A DNA stretch of 64,000 bases from Crocodylus rhombifer. Its lineage: Eukaryota > Chordata > Crocodylia > Crocodylidae. The position numbers were made by a program, and so were the translations under genes. The notes below the pieces were generated by a model, which did no database searches, had not been told where the DNA came from, and was given only the letters and a program-made list of their open reading frames with translations. Shown here one piece after another: positions 23,303 through 35,404 of the stretch; position 1 is the stretch's first letter, and each line of letters opens with the position of its first letter. The DNA is taken from NCBI GenBank assembly GCA_038503035.1, contig JAVSML010000039.1, forward strand, positions 372,001-436,000, given 5' to 3'.

Positions 23303-23549
23303 CCTTCTCTTATTTGTCTCTTTTTAATCTCTCTCTCATTGCAACATGCTCAACAAAAAAGTAATACACAAGAGCAAAAGCAACATTTATGATTATTAAA
23401 TATATTAATATGCAGTGTGTCCTGCTATGTACCTGCCTCCACCCTCATTTTGTTTTTCTAGCATGCTGGCACTCCGGCACCTTCCAAGGTAGACACTCTG
23501 GTTTTTTCAGCACTTTGGCCAAAAAATGTTGCCTGCCCCTAATCTAAAC

Positions 23550-25002
23550 TAACATTTACAGCCATCCTCTATAGCATTTTTCCTCACTGGGAAACAAAGG
23601 AGAAATCAGTGAGAACTGCCATTGCAAAGGGGATGAATTTCACCCTAACTACTTTAGCTTGGGGCATATGAGGACTGCTCCTTAGCTGCAGAACTGAAGA
23701 GAGAAAGATAAAGGTTCCCCCGTCTTCTCACCTAATACACTTATACAGAGGCAATGTGCATGAGAATATGAAGCTGCTAACCTTACACCCTCAAGTGGAG
23801 AGCAGAGTCACATTGAGGCCCTCCTAGCACCTGAATGAGGAGTAAATAGAGTGTCTTTTTGATAACTGGTGAACACACTGTTCCCAGGACTCTCTGAGGC
23901 ATTCTGTCTGCCTCTGACCTATATAAGAAGAATGCCTCAGGCCACCCCAGGTCAGCTTCTGCATGTTCCCCTCCCACTCACCCTGCAGCTCTTTTGCCTA
24001 AAGGCACAATTTATCCATTAAGTAAGACAAAGTGCACATGACACTAAAAGGATTACCTTGTATTTTAGCTCCTTGCGTGTTCCAAGAGAATAGCTCTACA
24101 GATAAGCCACATATGACTGCAAAGTATTATTGCCCTTGTTTTCACATTTTCTATCTAACTGGAAATGATAAGCTTGCAATTAAAAATAAATAGCTGGGCG
24201 TGCCAAGAGATGAGGAATCTAAGGTGTATAGCAGCAATCTGATGGAACATGACTTTCAATGGTGATCCTACATAGTGAGCTGTAAAAGGAGAAAGTAGGG
24301 GAAAGAAGATGTGAAAGACTGGGCTGTTGCCAGTAAATTCTTTGTAGTTTTATTGATAGAGGATACAGAGGCCTCGTATCCATTTCTTAAATAAGTGTTA
24401 CAGATTATCAGAGAGCCCTGGTCAAGGCTCACCATGCCTGTACAATGGAATCCATAAGGCACTAGCTGAATACATCATGTGTGGAGGTGAGTCTTGTAGC
24501 CTGATGCAAAAGACATGGCACATGTCTTTCTCAGATTTCTGGGAAACCATATTTAGCATGTTGTAGTTTGTAACATAACAGGCATATCCATCTGATGACC
24601 TGTAAGTGAATTAAGAATGAGCACATTTAAAATATAAAGGTTCAAATGAATTAAAGTGAGCACAAGTTCACAAAAAGAAAATATATTGTTGGTCAGACCA
24701 TGGCCTGTGCAGCACACCCATGCAGGAGAGCAACGGTATAAATCCTCCTGGACTACCCTGTGCTGGCTGCCAACATAGCAGGTAGCAACATGGGATGGGG
24801 TTAAGAGAAAGAAGTCTCCAAGGAGCTGCTCCTTTTAGTGCTGCACAAGTAGATGCAGGACAAAGGATTAGCTCCAACCCCACAGTATGCCAGGCAGCAC
24901 AGGTGCACAAATGAGCCAGGTCATATATGCAGTGACAGGTATAAGAATGGCACATGGGTGCCTTGCATTTCAAGAGCAGCTGTTGGTATGTATCTTGTTC
25001 CC
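23550..25002. other. Unique DNA, no gene seen
   Basis: No coding or transposon signal was recognised. Confidence 0.5.
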
Positions 25003-25072
25003 CCATACCACCTTAGCTAACCACTTTGCTTATCTGCAAAATGGGCCTAATAATGATTTCCTGCAAGAGAGA
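25003..25072 (+). repeat. MIR SINE 3' fragment (decayed)
   Basis: The stretch with TTATCTGCAAAATGGGCCTAA resembles the MIR 3' half, whose consensus around CATCTGTAAAATGGGGATAA is well known. Preceding text (TTAGCTAACCACTTTGC) fits the MIR core weakly. An old amniote-wide element and highly diverged. Confidence 0.55.
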
Positions 25073-25372
25073 GGTGTTCTGAGCTCCCCAAGAGAAAGCT
25101 AGTGACAAATCCAAAACAATATCCTATTTAATAAAATATTTTGCATTTCCGTTTTTTCCCACACTAAACTAGATATGATAGGAGGAGGCAGTAATTGCAG
25201 AGGCAGTTACAAAATACACGAGTTCATTACATATTGCCCAAAAGAAGTAATAATACCCCCTCCCAGTAGTAAACTTGCATAGCCATATATTACAATCATT
25301 TACAATTTTTCTTCCAACTCGCCCCAAAGAAAACCTCCTTAGGACACTTAATATTTAAATGCATTTAGTCTG

Positions 25373-25830
25373 CAGAGGTGGCTGATAGTACGTATACGTG
25401 CCACCCCGCTGCCAACACCACTGGCGGCATCTGCAGGAAGTCTATGATCACTGCTGGCTGCTGCCAACGCTGCCAGCGGCATCTGCAGCTAGTTGCTGAC
25501 CCCTGGTCGGTGCTTGCCACAGCCCCACCTCCCCACCACCGACAGCACCAGTGGTGTCTGCAGGAACTCCTGCTTACTGCCGCCGCTGTGCCCCCCCAAC
25601 CACCGGAGGCACATGTCGTTCATGCTAACTAGAAAGCTCCAGCATCACCGCAGCATCACATGTATTAAGCTCCCTTTCATTTAAAAATGGCCTCAGGGAG
25701 CTCTAACTTGTTGAATTAGGTTTAGATAAAGCATTCTGAGGCCATTTTTATACATGTGGGGGCTTAATACACATGATGCTGTGGCACTTTAATTAGAGTG
25801 GCTGCCTGGGAACCATTCTGATTAACCCCT
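25373..25830. mobile_element. MITE family B, copy 2
   Basis: Shares GCACTTTAATTAGAG, GATGCTGTGGCAC and related words with 10081-10160. It carries inverted words (CATGTATTAAGCTCCC and GGGGCTTAATACACATG) at about 25659 and 25760, and GGCCTCAG/CTGAGGCC on the two sides of 25710. The left part (25373-25620) is GC-rich with a repeated GCTGCCAAC...GGCATCTGCAG unit. No protein encoded. Ends were not defined precisely. Confidence 0.5.
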
Positions 25831-25991
25831 CTTACCTCCAACCTCTGAGCACATGTATTGACAGACAGGAATGGGTTTGCATTAGGGTATTAGCCCAGGC
25901 CAACATCAGTTGCACTGTAAGTTATGTAACTCTTTATCTCTAATGTTTTTAATGCAAATGCCTTGAAGTATTTTACCGTAATTTTACCATA

Positions 25992-27222
25992 ATCATGTCA
26001 GACCAACCTAATTGCCTTTTATGATCAGGTCACAAAGGCAATGGATGCAGGTGTTGCCATGGCTGTAGTCTTTCTAGACTTCAGCAAGGCCTTTGATGCC
26101 GTCTCCCACCCCATCCTCATTAAAAAACTAGGTGACTGTGGCATTGATGCCTACACAGTCAGATGGATTGCAGATTGGCTCAAGGGTCGTACTCAGAGGG
26201 TGGTGGTGGATGGGTCGCATTAGACCTGGAGGGAAGTGGGCAGCAGAGTCCCCCAGGGCTTGGTCCTGGGGCCTGCGCTGTTCAATTTCTTCATCAGCAA
26301 TTTGGACGACAGGGTGAAATGCAACCTGTTTAAATTCGCTGATGATACCAAAATTTGGGGTGAGGTGAGCACGCTAGTAGGGAGGGAAAGACTGCAACAA
26401 GACCTGGATAGGTTACAAGAGTGGGCTGACATAAACAGGATGCGTTTCAATACTGACCAGTGCAGGGTGCAGCACGTAGGCAATAGAAAACAGCAGCACA
26501 CTTATAGAATGGGAAACTCCCTTCTTGAGAGCACAGAGGTAGAAAGGGATCATTACTGACTTCAAGATGAACATGGGCTGACAATGGGAGGTCATGGTTG
26601 GCAGGGCTAACTGGACCTTGTCGTGCATCCACAGGTGCATCTCAAGCAGAGCCAGGGAGGTGATCCTCCCCCTCTATCCGACACTGGTCAGGCCACAGCT
26701 GCAGTACTGTGTCCAGTTTTTTGCGCCCCATTTCAGGAGGGATGTGGACAACATTGAAAGGGTCCAGAGGAGGGCCACCCGCATGATCCGGGGACAACAG
26801 GGCAGACCCTACAATGAGAGATTGCAGGACCTAAACCTGTTCAGCCTTCACAAGAGAAGGCTGAGGGGGGGCCTGGTGACCATCTATAAACTCCCTAGGG
26901 GGGACCAGAAGGGTTTAGGGGAGACACTGTTTCCCCTAGCCCCCCTGGCATGACAAGGAACAATGGACACAAATTATTAGAGAGTAGATTTAGATTAGAC
27001 ATCCGCAAGAACTACTTCACAGTTAGGGTGGCTAGGAGCTGGAACCAACTTCCTGGTGAAGTGGTGCTGGCTCCTACCCTGGGGATCTTTAAGAAGAGGC
27101 TTGATGACTACCTGGCTGGACTCATTTGAGTCCAGTCTTTTCTCCCGCCCAGGCGGGGGGGTCAGACTTGAAGATCTACAAGGTCCCTTCCAGCCCCACT
27201 TCTATGATTCTATGATTCTACG
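25992..27222 (+). mobile_element. CR1 LINE, 5'-truncated within RT
   Basis: Begins in ORF2 just upstream of RT motif A (CQTNLIAFYDQVTKAMDAGV) and ends with TTCTATGATTCTATGATTCTA at about 27201-27222. The subfamily resembles the minus-strand copy at 55490-59850: HTYRMGNSLLEST and the KGLGETLFPL block are shared. Confidence 0.94.
25995..27124 (+). pseudogene. CR1 ORF2 RT fragment with several breaks
   Basis: Frames at 26041-26223, 26236-26559 and 26594-26953 carry in order AVVFLDFSKAFDAVSHPIL (motif A), GLVLGPALFNFFISNLDD, FADDTKIWGEV (catalytic F-A-D-D), LPLYPTLVRPQLQYCVQF, MIRGQQGRPYNERLQDLNLFSLHKRRLRGGL and GLGETLFPL. Breaks: a TAG at about 26221, a frame break at about 26545-26590 with several codons missing, and a frameshift near 26945 before the C-terminal tail to 27124. 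Inactive. Confidence 0.9.
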
Positions 27223-28084
27223 ACAATTGGTTAATCAAGACAAGAACTAAATATTGCATTAAAGCCTGTGCCACTGGACCCTACAGGGGTGAATGCTGGA
27301 GGGCAGATGTTCTATGGATGGGCAGCATGTTCTGAGAAGCTCTGTACACAAAATGTGACAGCCTTTCTAGATTGCCCTAAAGCACAAATCTCAACCTTAA
27401 ATCCAAACCAGTGGGCTCAAGAAAAAAAGGATGCAGATGTAAAGGCTTTTTTAAAAAAAAACTGGGCATTAGATGATGTGATAGTTTCTTTAAATTCAGG
27501 CTACTCTAGTGGTATTTTTTCAATGCTGGACCACTCCCACAGCCCCATATAACTTTGCATCTCAGAGCTGTGACATCTGGTATCTGTCAAAAAGCCTTAG
27601 CTGCTGTTCCTTTCTTTTCCTTTCAGTATACATACATGTACTTTTAGGAATTGGGGAAGGGGACTATAGCATGGGGTGGTTCATCTGTTCTCTTGAAAAG
27701 GTGAGGTGAATAGTATTTGCATAACTAATCCCCTCATGCAAAGGCAATAAGTCTGAGTAATGGATTACCAAATGTTCAGGAAAAAATAATTCTTTTACCT
27801 CCCTAGGGTTTTATGCAATCATATGAGAGGTCTGTTAGTAGGAATGCATTGGTTATTTTAGATTCGTAACTGCAAAGCCTATAGTAATTTAATACCATCG
27901 AAAGGTCTTTAGAAGAGATTTTTTAGTTCTTTCCAACACAGATGATTTTTGAGCAGAATTTCTAAGGGAGGTTTGACTTATTCTTTCTTTCACCTTCACA
28001 ACTTTGCACTGTGCTGGTTTTAGAAAGGAAGTAAAAAATGTTCAAAGATTTTGGCTGAAGCTTAGAATCCTCATAGTCTTTGCC
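27223..28084. other. Unique DNA, no gene seen
   Basis: A 94-codon plus-strand frame (27268-27552) has no recognisable domain and no supporting context. Not called. Confidence 0.45.
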
Positions 28085-28185
28085 TAGCTTTAACACAGTC
28101 CTCTCAGGTGACCTTGGGTCGGTCACATAATTTTCTCCGTATTTCAGCTATACCTGCTGTAATATTGGCTTCACAAAACTTCCTT
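28085..28185 (+). repeat. MIR SINE fragment (decayed)
   Basis: The text GTGACCTTGGGTCGGTCACA matches the MIR core, whose consensus around GTGACCTTGGGCAAGTCAC is well known, and is followed by a degraded CTCCGTATTTCAG...CTGTAATATTGGC segment in the correct order. Old and non-functional. Confidence 0.7.
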
Positions 28186-30727
28186 CCTTCTGCAGTGTGT
28201 AAAGTCTAACTCATCAGTGTTTGTTGCTCATTTTTAGACTCTTAAATGGAAGGAGCTGTGGGCCCAATTTTGGGAGGTGCAGAGGACCTTCAAATTCAGC
28301 TGTGTTCATTCAGAATTGAGCCAGTCTATAATTAGCACATCTTGATTATTCTTGAAGTATAAAGTATAAAGTATTCATTATTAGTATTGTCCTTTGGCCC
28401 AAGCAATAACCAACATCTGAGACCTTACAGAGTCATTTCTAATATTTGACAAATTGGTTATGTAAGTCAAGGATTTCCTTGGCACAGTCCTATTTACATT
28501 TTTTGAAACTGCTGGAAATTTCAGCACAGGTACTTCATAAACACACCTTTAAGCAGCACTTTTGTACTTACTTATATATAGTACAAATTATGCGTGATAT
28601 TAATTTGAAGCCAAATGCTTATGATTTACTGTATACTTAATTGGGCTTCAACTCTTCAAAGTCAACAGAATTTCAAGCCACAGTGACCCCACAGCTCAGC
28701 ACTTCTCAGTATGGAGTATAGGATCCATGTGCTAATTAACCCCCCACTCATGACTGGAACCAGACGTTCTTGTCATGAGTCCTGGGGTCCTCCAAAATTT
28801 TATATGCAGATGAGGCGCAAAGCAATCTGGTTCAGTTCCACCTCATAGAGGGCAGGACCACACTAATTATATGTGCCAGACTGAGAGAGGGGGCAACAGA
28901 GGGATTCTGGGTAAACTGTTTGGAGCCCCATTTGGCGATGTTTGCCAGACACTTAAGGCTGGTGAAGAATCAGGAATCACTTGAAACGGGAAAGAAAGGT
29001 GGAGCTCAGGTGTAAGAATGAAGAGGAATTTACAATATATGCAGTGTAGTGGCTCACCATGACTTGGAAAAGAGGTGGCACTGAGATTGGCTGTGTTCAA
29101 TGGGCATTCCCATATATCTTACTCATATGGTTTGTACTAGTCTACCTTTGTAGTAAGAACCATTGTACTTACCTGGCAGGGGAAACAGGTAGCTGGGTCC
29201 AAGAAGGTAGTTTTCCTTAAGCCCTCCCAGGGATAACTGTTCTTCTGGCATGGTTTAGTACCCACTGAGGTGTTGGGGCTTAATGCCCATTTTATGGAAA
29301 TGAGAGTCTCTTCACTAGCTTGCTCCTGCAGCCATAAGGCTGAGGGCAGGCAAAGCTTGGACCTACATGCAGCTTGGGCTGCATGTAGGATGCCTGCCCA
29401 AAGATGTTAGAAATATCTGAAATCCCTGGTGGGGGTGGAGGATGTTTGCTGGTTGTAGGGCCACTTATGGTTCTGGACTGACTCATGGATTTGGACTTGA
29501 TTTGGCTGATTTGACTTAGAACACTAAAAATTTCTTTAAAAAAAATAGGGGCCATCAACATGTTTGTCCATTAAGGTTCATATGTTTTATAGCCATGCTG
29601 AGTATGGGCTGCATTTAATTTATTTAATGGTGGGTCTCTATTACTAAGCACATGGTTTTTTGGGCAGCAGTTTAATAATAGTCCATACATTTAATGAGGA
29701 TTCCTTGTATGTGATAATAACATAAGAAGCTTATTAACCCATGCTGACTAGGGGGAAAAACCTTGCTTATATTTGAGTAAATACAGTATATGCTGTATTT
29801 CCATGGGGTATTTGCAACCAGTGGCCAGAAAAAAACTGTCAAACTACAAAGTTTGCCTCTGTTTGACAATAGCTTTTATTGTCTCCCATTATCTCATTCC
29901 CTCAAGGACTTAACCAGTCCTTCTGTCTAACCTGAAAGCAGGGTATATAGCATGGTCATCATCTTTAACAAAGTCTGTGATTATAGACTGAAGCCCCACT
30001 CTACGGTAGCCATTGACACCTTCCAACATAACATTATTTCATTACTACGTTCCATAGTATACAGCACTAGATTCAAGGATTTCAATAAAAACGTATTTCC
30101 AGACACATTACACGTTTAGTTTTTTAAAGCCATAGAGCCTGATATCTCTCTCAGTCACCAAAAGTTAAAGAAAAGCACCAAACTTCAAGAAAGTTGTCTC
30201 AGACCTTGCCAAATAAAGCAGGAGGAGAAAGAAAATTACAGTTCTGTATATGGACAAGAGTTTGTGAAGGATGAGACCCAACATGAGGAATTTCTGAAAA
30301 GGATTTATAGAACTGAAAGTTCACAGAAATATTTCTGCACCTTATTTTTAAGCATATCACTACAGAAAGGATTTCTAACATAAGCATGTACTTTTTACAG
30401 GCTAATAGCTGAGTGTAATGGGGTCCCTACTGCATTACTAGAAGAGGAAGGGGATCTAGGGGTGCTTGACCCTGCCTTTCTTCTTCAGCTTCTCACCTTT
30501 TGCTGCTGGTTCACCCCTTTCCTATGTGGTGTCCCTTTTTCTAGTTTCCTCAGTCCCTGGGTCCACACCCTCCCCCTCCTTGTCTTCCCCATTCTTTTAC
30601 TTATGCCTCTTTGCATTGCCCAGTACAAACTCACAGGCAGAGAAGCCTGAAACAAGATAGCTGCCGGGTCCAGGTGCAGTCACCGCCTGATGACTCACCG
30701 GGCAGAAGTGAAGGGCCAGATCACACA
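28186..30727. other. Unique DNA, no gene seen
   Basis: About 2.5 kb without recognised coding or transposon sequence. AAGTATAA is repeated three times near 28355-28375. Short frames up to 89 codons are unconvincing. Confidence 0.5.
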
Positions 30728-30868
30728 GAGCTCCCTGTATAACCCCCAGGTCCTTTTCTGCAGAGCTGCTGCCCAGCCAGTTAGCCCTCAGCCTGTACTG
30801 GTGCATGGGATTGTTCTGTCCTAAGTGCAGAACTTTGCATTTGTCCTTATTGAACCTCATGAGATTTT
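30728..30868 (-). mobile_element. CR1 LINE internal fragment
   Basis: On the minus strand, codons from 30860 down encode MRFNKDKCKVLHLGQNN and then RLRANWLGSSSAEKDLGVI. This is the CR1 ORF2 segment just after the FADD motif, of an older, bird-like subfamily. Both ends are missing, so it is a broken relic rather than a simple 5'-truncated insertion. Confidence 0.85.
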
Positions 30869-33648
30869 ATAGCAGGGTACCTTTAAGGGCTTGAGCAGGC
30901 AGCAGAGGAGCTGGCAAGTGGGAGCAGACCCAATCAGATAGTCACATGGCAGTCAGGGGGCTGCCTAACTGGTGTAGGGCTAGGCAGTCAGGGTATAAGA
31001 CAGGCCCTGAGAGCAGGTAGGGCTGGTGGAACTGGGGAACTGAAGGGTGAACATATCCTGGCTGAAGTACTGCTGCTTCCAGAACATGTGGGGGTCAAGG
31101 ATAGGAACTATGGGGATGGAGGAGGTTCCTGGTTCTGGGGCCTGACCTAAAACTACACCCTGCTGGTATTGGATGGTGTGGTGGGGCTTCCTGTTGCAGG
31201 GTAGTCTGGCTGAACTTGGCCTCAAGTGTCCTTAGACATGACTGGGCCACATGCCCCCTCATTGGGCCCTCAACTCTGCCCCAGAATTGAGGGAGATTTC
31301 TTTGAGCCAGCACTAGTGCTTAGGTTGGAGTTTTCATTTCCCCTGGAGGAATGGATTGTGGCTGTAAGGGAGGTGGAGAGAGCAGAGGGCACGAGCAAGA
31401 GGAGGCCCTAAAGGCAGGTGCACTATGCTGGCACCCATAACTCAGTTATCTTTAACTGAGCCCTAAATCATGACTTGTCAAAAGTGGCACCAAGTTTGGA
31501 AGAAGTAGTAGAAGGGTCTCTCAAATAATAGAAACCATATAGGACTTGCAGCAGAGTCTGTTGATCCCCGGTCAGCCTCTTCAGCCATTTTCAGACCCAC
31601 AGATAAGACAATCCTGAAAGACCATGACCCTCGATTGTGAGGGATTGCTGAAGATGAGGAAAACATATGGGCTGTTGCTGATCAGTTTCAGAAGTAATGA
31701 GGGGAGATGAACTTCAAGAAGCTGCCAATTTGTTTCTACTAGCACCTTTGAAAGGTGGAGTCAAAATGAGTGGGAGATCAATGTAACAGAATACTGCTGA
31801 GGGGTTATAAGAACAAGCCTTGGAAACATGGCTCAAGTCAAGTTTCATCTACGTCAGCACATTTCCATGAGGGTTGCTCCATTGTAACAGAAAAGAATGC
31901 ATTTATTGTTTTGTTTTGGGGTTGGTTTTTTTTGTTGGGGGGGGTGCTTTAATAGAATGATTATAATAAATTGTGATTCATCAGGCAGGTCACAACAAAG
32001 CCAGTTTGAAGTTTCCATTTCAACTACACTGCCTATTATTCACATGAATTATAATACATTAAAACTGACAACATAAATACGGTGAATTAATCTAAATTAT
32101 GTCCAAATATATGTGTATAAGGACAAATAGGGAGGGCTAAATGTTAACTTTACTCCTAAGATATAACCAACAAGTTTCAAGTGCAAGAGCTAAAAAAACC
32201 AAAAATCAACCAAATGAGTATATACAGAAACAAATAAATGAAAAAGAATGCCACTGATGACAGAAGGCAGTTCACATAAATATTATATGCAGAATAAGGC
32301 CATTGCAATACATGTTGCTATTATTTATTATTTTTATTACTGTAGCAGCCAGAAACCAGATTAAATTTGTTTCAGCACTTTGCATATGCAGTTACCCATT
32401 TGTGTGCACAATTCGTGTCATTTTGTAATATTCAGTGCACAGTTGCAGGTCTTGAATATTTGGGCACCTGGCTGTTACCTCAGTATTTGGTTTAAGTGTT
32501 AATATTCCACTGAGAAGCAATGTGCGATTTATATCTCTTTGAAGGTGTCTGCAGATTAGACAAAACAACTTTGCATGGTTTACACTTGGTTCAAGTTGCA
32601 AACAATGCAACGGCTAGAAACTTTTTTTAACGGGCTCAAATTCTGAACAAACCTGTCAAAAAAGTTGTGTAAGTGCAACCAGAGTGATAGCAGTCTCCCC
32701 CATAGCCCAAATCTCCCTTGAAAAGTCCTGCTCTGAGCAGAGGGCTTTATTTGTAATTGTAATTAATGTATATATAGTATTATACTTTTATGCATATGTA
32801 TGTTATTTAATAATAATTTCATAAAGTATATGCATAAAATGGACTGAAGATATATCTCTTTCTTATGAAAAAAACAATTGCAAGAAAGAATGAGAGCTTG
32901 TGGAATGATTCATGGTGCAGTGTGTCTCTCTATTGACACGTGAGTCAACTTTTGTACAATGAATTCTCATGAAGGTATTAAGACAGAGACACCACAGCAG
33001 AGGGTGGGGGCAGCCCTCAATTGTCCCATCTATCTTTACTTGTATGAAAAATCCTCCTAGTCATCAAAAGAGAAGCAGTGTTGTGTCAGACTGGATCTAC
33101 CCTGCTGGGATATGGGAACAATATGTTCTCAGAAGTGGAAATGAAATACCTTCTCCTGTGGCCTGAAATGTGTCAGTCTCAAACAGTTAATTATTCAGCT
33201 TTTGTTTTTCCAAGGACAAGACCTTTGTGGCAGTGAATCAATGAAGGGCAGGGAGAAGAGGGTAGAGGGAAGAAGAGAGGAGATTCTCTGTGTAACAAAA
33301 AACAAAGACTCTGACTCTAAGAGCCCCCAAAAGAGCAAACAGAGTTCCCTGCCACACATATATAATAAACTGTTCAGTACATGTCTCCTTTGGTTTGTCC
33401 TTTCTATTCCAAATCACTCTGGCTATAATGACAATGAACTCCAGGGCCTTTTTTGTCTGTTTTGTTGCTTCAGTAGAATTTTGCCTAGACAAACAGGCAG
33501 AATGAATAGGTCAAATTCATCTAACTCAGTAGTGCTACACCAAGGATAAGTTTGGCTAAATGGATGAAGAAGTGAAGTCCGATTAACAGGATAACTACAA
33601 AATAGAGGTACAAAGGTAGTGTATGTTGTCCTACAAGTCAAAACCCAT
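30869..33648. other. Unique DNA, no gene seen
   Basis: The stretch 30870-31420 is GC-richer and looks repeat-like (GCAGGTAGGG, CTAGGCAGTCAGGG words), but I cannot place it in a family. 31950-32900 is AT-rich. No coding signal. The 115-codon frame at 33202-33549 shows no recognisable motif. Confidence 0.45.
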
Positions 33649-34126
33649 GGCTGCATCCAGATGAGCACAGGCGTGTGGTATGTGGTGCCACAAACACATC
33701 TGTAGTACCACATACCACACATTTAGATGTTCTCCATGCTGCAAAGGAGCACTGCCCTCCTGTTTTTCCCCTCACAGGTTTTTTTGGCTCCTGGATATCC
33801 AGGGGTCAAAAAAACCCACAGGAAAAAAAAACCAGAACAGTGCACACACAGGCAGCATGTGGTGCTCAAAAGCAGAAACAGGCCACCTGGAGCCATGCTG
33901 TGGCTGGTGCCCAGACTCTGCATGACAGAATTTCCACTGCTGCAGCCCTGGGAGGTACCCAGGACCCCAGATAAGGCTGCTGGGGCCAATTCACCCAGGG
34001 TAACTTGCTACATGCTAAAGCATGTGTGACCTGGGCATTCCCCAGGGACAAGTAGCTGTGTTATAAGGTGCACTGCTGCTACTTGTTCCCAGGGAACCAA
34101 ATGTCCATGTGTGTCTAGACGTGCCC
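33649..34126 (+). mobile_element. MITE family A, copy 3, with internal hairpin
   Basis: Left end GGCTGCATCCAGATGAGCAC; right end (reverse-complemented) GGGGCACGTCTAGACACAC, a weak inverted match. The interior shares, with 9601-10080, a hairpin with arms GGTTTTTTTG / CAAAAAAACC (33777-33786 and 33807-33816). It also shares a segment with CCCAGGGACAAGTAGC and TACTTGTTCCCAGGG, itself inverted. The left ~95 bp is a near-palindrome (GTGTGGTATGTGGTGCC...) found alone at 18330-18455. No coding capacity. Confidence 0.7.
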
Positions 34127-34379
34127 CGTGATTTTTTTTTATTGGCTCAACAGCCACATTCAAGCCCTATTCTTTATAATAATTTGCTTTGTTTGTGTCT
34201 TTGTCATTCTGTCTGTCACACTCAAAAAGCCATATTTGCACTCACTTTTCTGGACTTTCGTGATTGATTTCATTTAGTTATGGTGTACTCCCAGTATCTG
34301 ACCAAAAATTGTCCTTTAACACCCTTACTTTAACTTAACCCATAATACCCTTACCAAGGTGAAGCAGAGAATAGATGGC
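34127..34379. other. Unique AT-rich DNA, no gene seen
   Basis: Short spacer between the MITE and the Helitron relic. Confidence 0.5.
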
Positions 34380-35040
34380 AATTGAATGCAGAAAGAATGG
34401 CAAGAAGAAGACAAAATGAAAGAAATGAGCAAAGAGGATATTGTAGAAGAGATTCAATGGAAAGGCAAAGGGTTCAGACAGGCAACAGAGGACAAGCTGA
34501 AAGAGTAGATACCAATAGATTCACTAAAGATGAGATTGAGGAATATGGTTGTGGATTGATGAATGTGGTGTACCAATTTTGTAAGTCTTTAACTTTCAAG
34601 CTGAAAGACTGTCAGATGGCCAATTCTGGAATTGTTGTCATAAGGGTAAAGTGATTCTGCCTCCAAGAAGACTGTTTCCAGAGTATTTGTGGGATTTGAT
34701 GATTAATCAGAACCACGAGCATTACCAGAACTTTAAAACAAACATGCAATCATACAACAGTGCATTGTCTGTTAAGCAAAGATCACGGTGACGAGATGTA
34801 TGATTCATGGACCATGTGGAGGATTGAATCCAAATGCACCATGCACAAAAAATCATCAATGTCTGAAGAAATATCCAAAGGAGTTTAGGGAGGAGACTCT
34901 TGGAAATGTTGATGGAACCCATTGCATAGAAGAAGACCAGGCAGAACAGCTCAAGTTGGAAATGACACAGTGGATAACAGAAATATGGTACCCTATAACA
35001 AGTAGCCTATTTTTGCACATCATTTTGATGGGCTTTTATG
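34380..35040 (+). pseudogene. Helitron Rep/helicase gene relic (N-terminal parts only)
   Basis: Three pieces in different frames match Helitron replicase architecture in order. First, an Arg/Gln-rich leader with RRRQNERNEQ (34382-34500) and a degraded zinc-finger region. Second, CHKGKVILPPRRLFPEYLW and QSYNSAL (about 34637-34775). Third, MIHGPCGGLNPNAPC plus KKYPKEFREETLGNVDG (34788-34920), then, after a frameshift, VGNDTVDNRNMVPYN (about 34955-35005). The long Helitron_like_N segment that normally separates QSYNSAL from IHGPCG is deleted, and stops and frameshifts are present. The HUH nickase core beyond the NVE-like region, the helicase domain and the 3' hairpin were not found. Rolling-circle transposition is known for the family; this copy is dead. 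Confidence 0.85.
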
Positions 35041-35124
35041 CTAGTTATATTATAATAGACACAGCCCCTTCTGCAAAGTTGTCAAGTGTAAGACAACGGA
35101 CACAGGGTAGGAGAGAGAGAGCAC

Positions 35125-35245
35125 TGTTACCCCTGTTTTACAGAAAAGATTTAAGCATAGAGAGATTAAATTATTTGTTCAAGCTTGCTCAGGAAGACTG
35201 ACAGATAGGAATTGAACCTATGTCTATAAACCAGAGCCTCAGCCA
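35125..35245 (-). repeat. MIR SINE fragment
   Basis: In the plus sense it reads CCTGTTTTACAGAAAAG...GCATAGAGAGATTAAATTA...AATTGAACCTATGTCT...CAGAGCCTCA. This is the reverse complement of the MIR core and tRNA-related head: CAGTTTCC, CTCTGTGCCT and GGTTCGAATCC regions in the expected order. About 120 bp, strongly diverged. Confidence 0.8.
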
Positions 35246-35404
35246 CAAGAGCCATCCTTGGCCATGAGGTGAGCAGGAGCAAAAGTCCCGTTGATTTTCA
35301 CGAGCTCTCAGTGTAATGCTGTGGGAAAGGGCTAACTGGGTACATAAAAGAAGAAGTAGGAGTAGGTGAGCGCTCTTATCTCTGTACAATAGCATTGGGC
35401 AGAC

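Larger units (their letters stand above)
21982..23541 (+). mobile_element. hAT-superfamily non-autonomous element, GC-rich, with 8-bp TSD
   Basis: The termini are CAGAGGTCAGCAACC at the left and TTGCCTGCCCCTA at the right (an imperfect inverted match). A perfect 8-bp target-site duplication ATCTAAAC flanks the element (21974-21981 and 23542-23549), diagnostic of hAT. The subterminal text GCACTTTGGCCAAAAAATGTTGCC is shared, inverted, with the element at 37304-38405. The GC-rich interior contains an imperfect hairpin: about 22135-22280 is the reverse complement of about 22470-22640. The interior also holds a 140-bp copied segment (22932-23071) and simple repeats. The many open frames are composition artefacts, and no transposase domain is visible. 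Confidence 0.92.

Noticed and set aside
23034..23392. Cys/Val/Leu-rich and Lys/Arg/Thr-rich frames on both strands
   Set aside because: Simple-sequence TG, CT and C tracts, not genes.
33202..33549. 115-codon plus-strand frame
   Set aside because: Charged then hydrophobic low-information sequence with an overlapping antisense frame; no motif or context.
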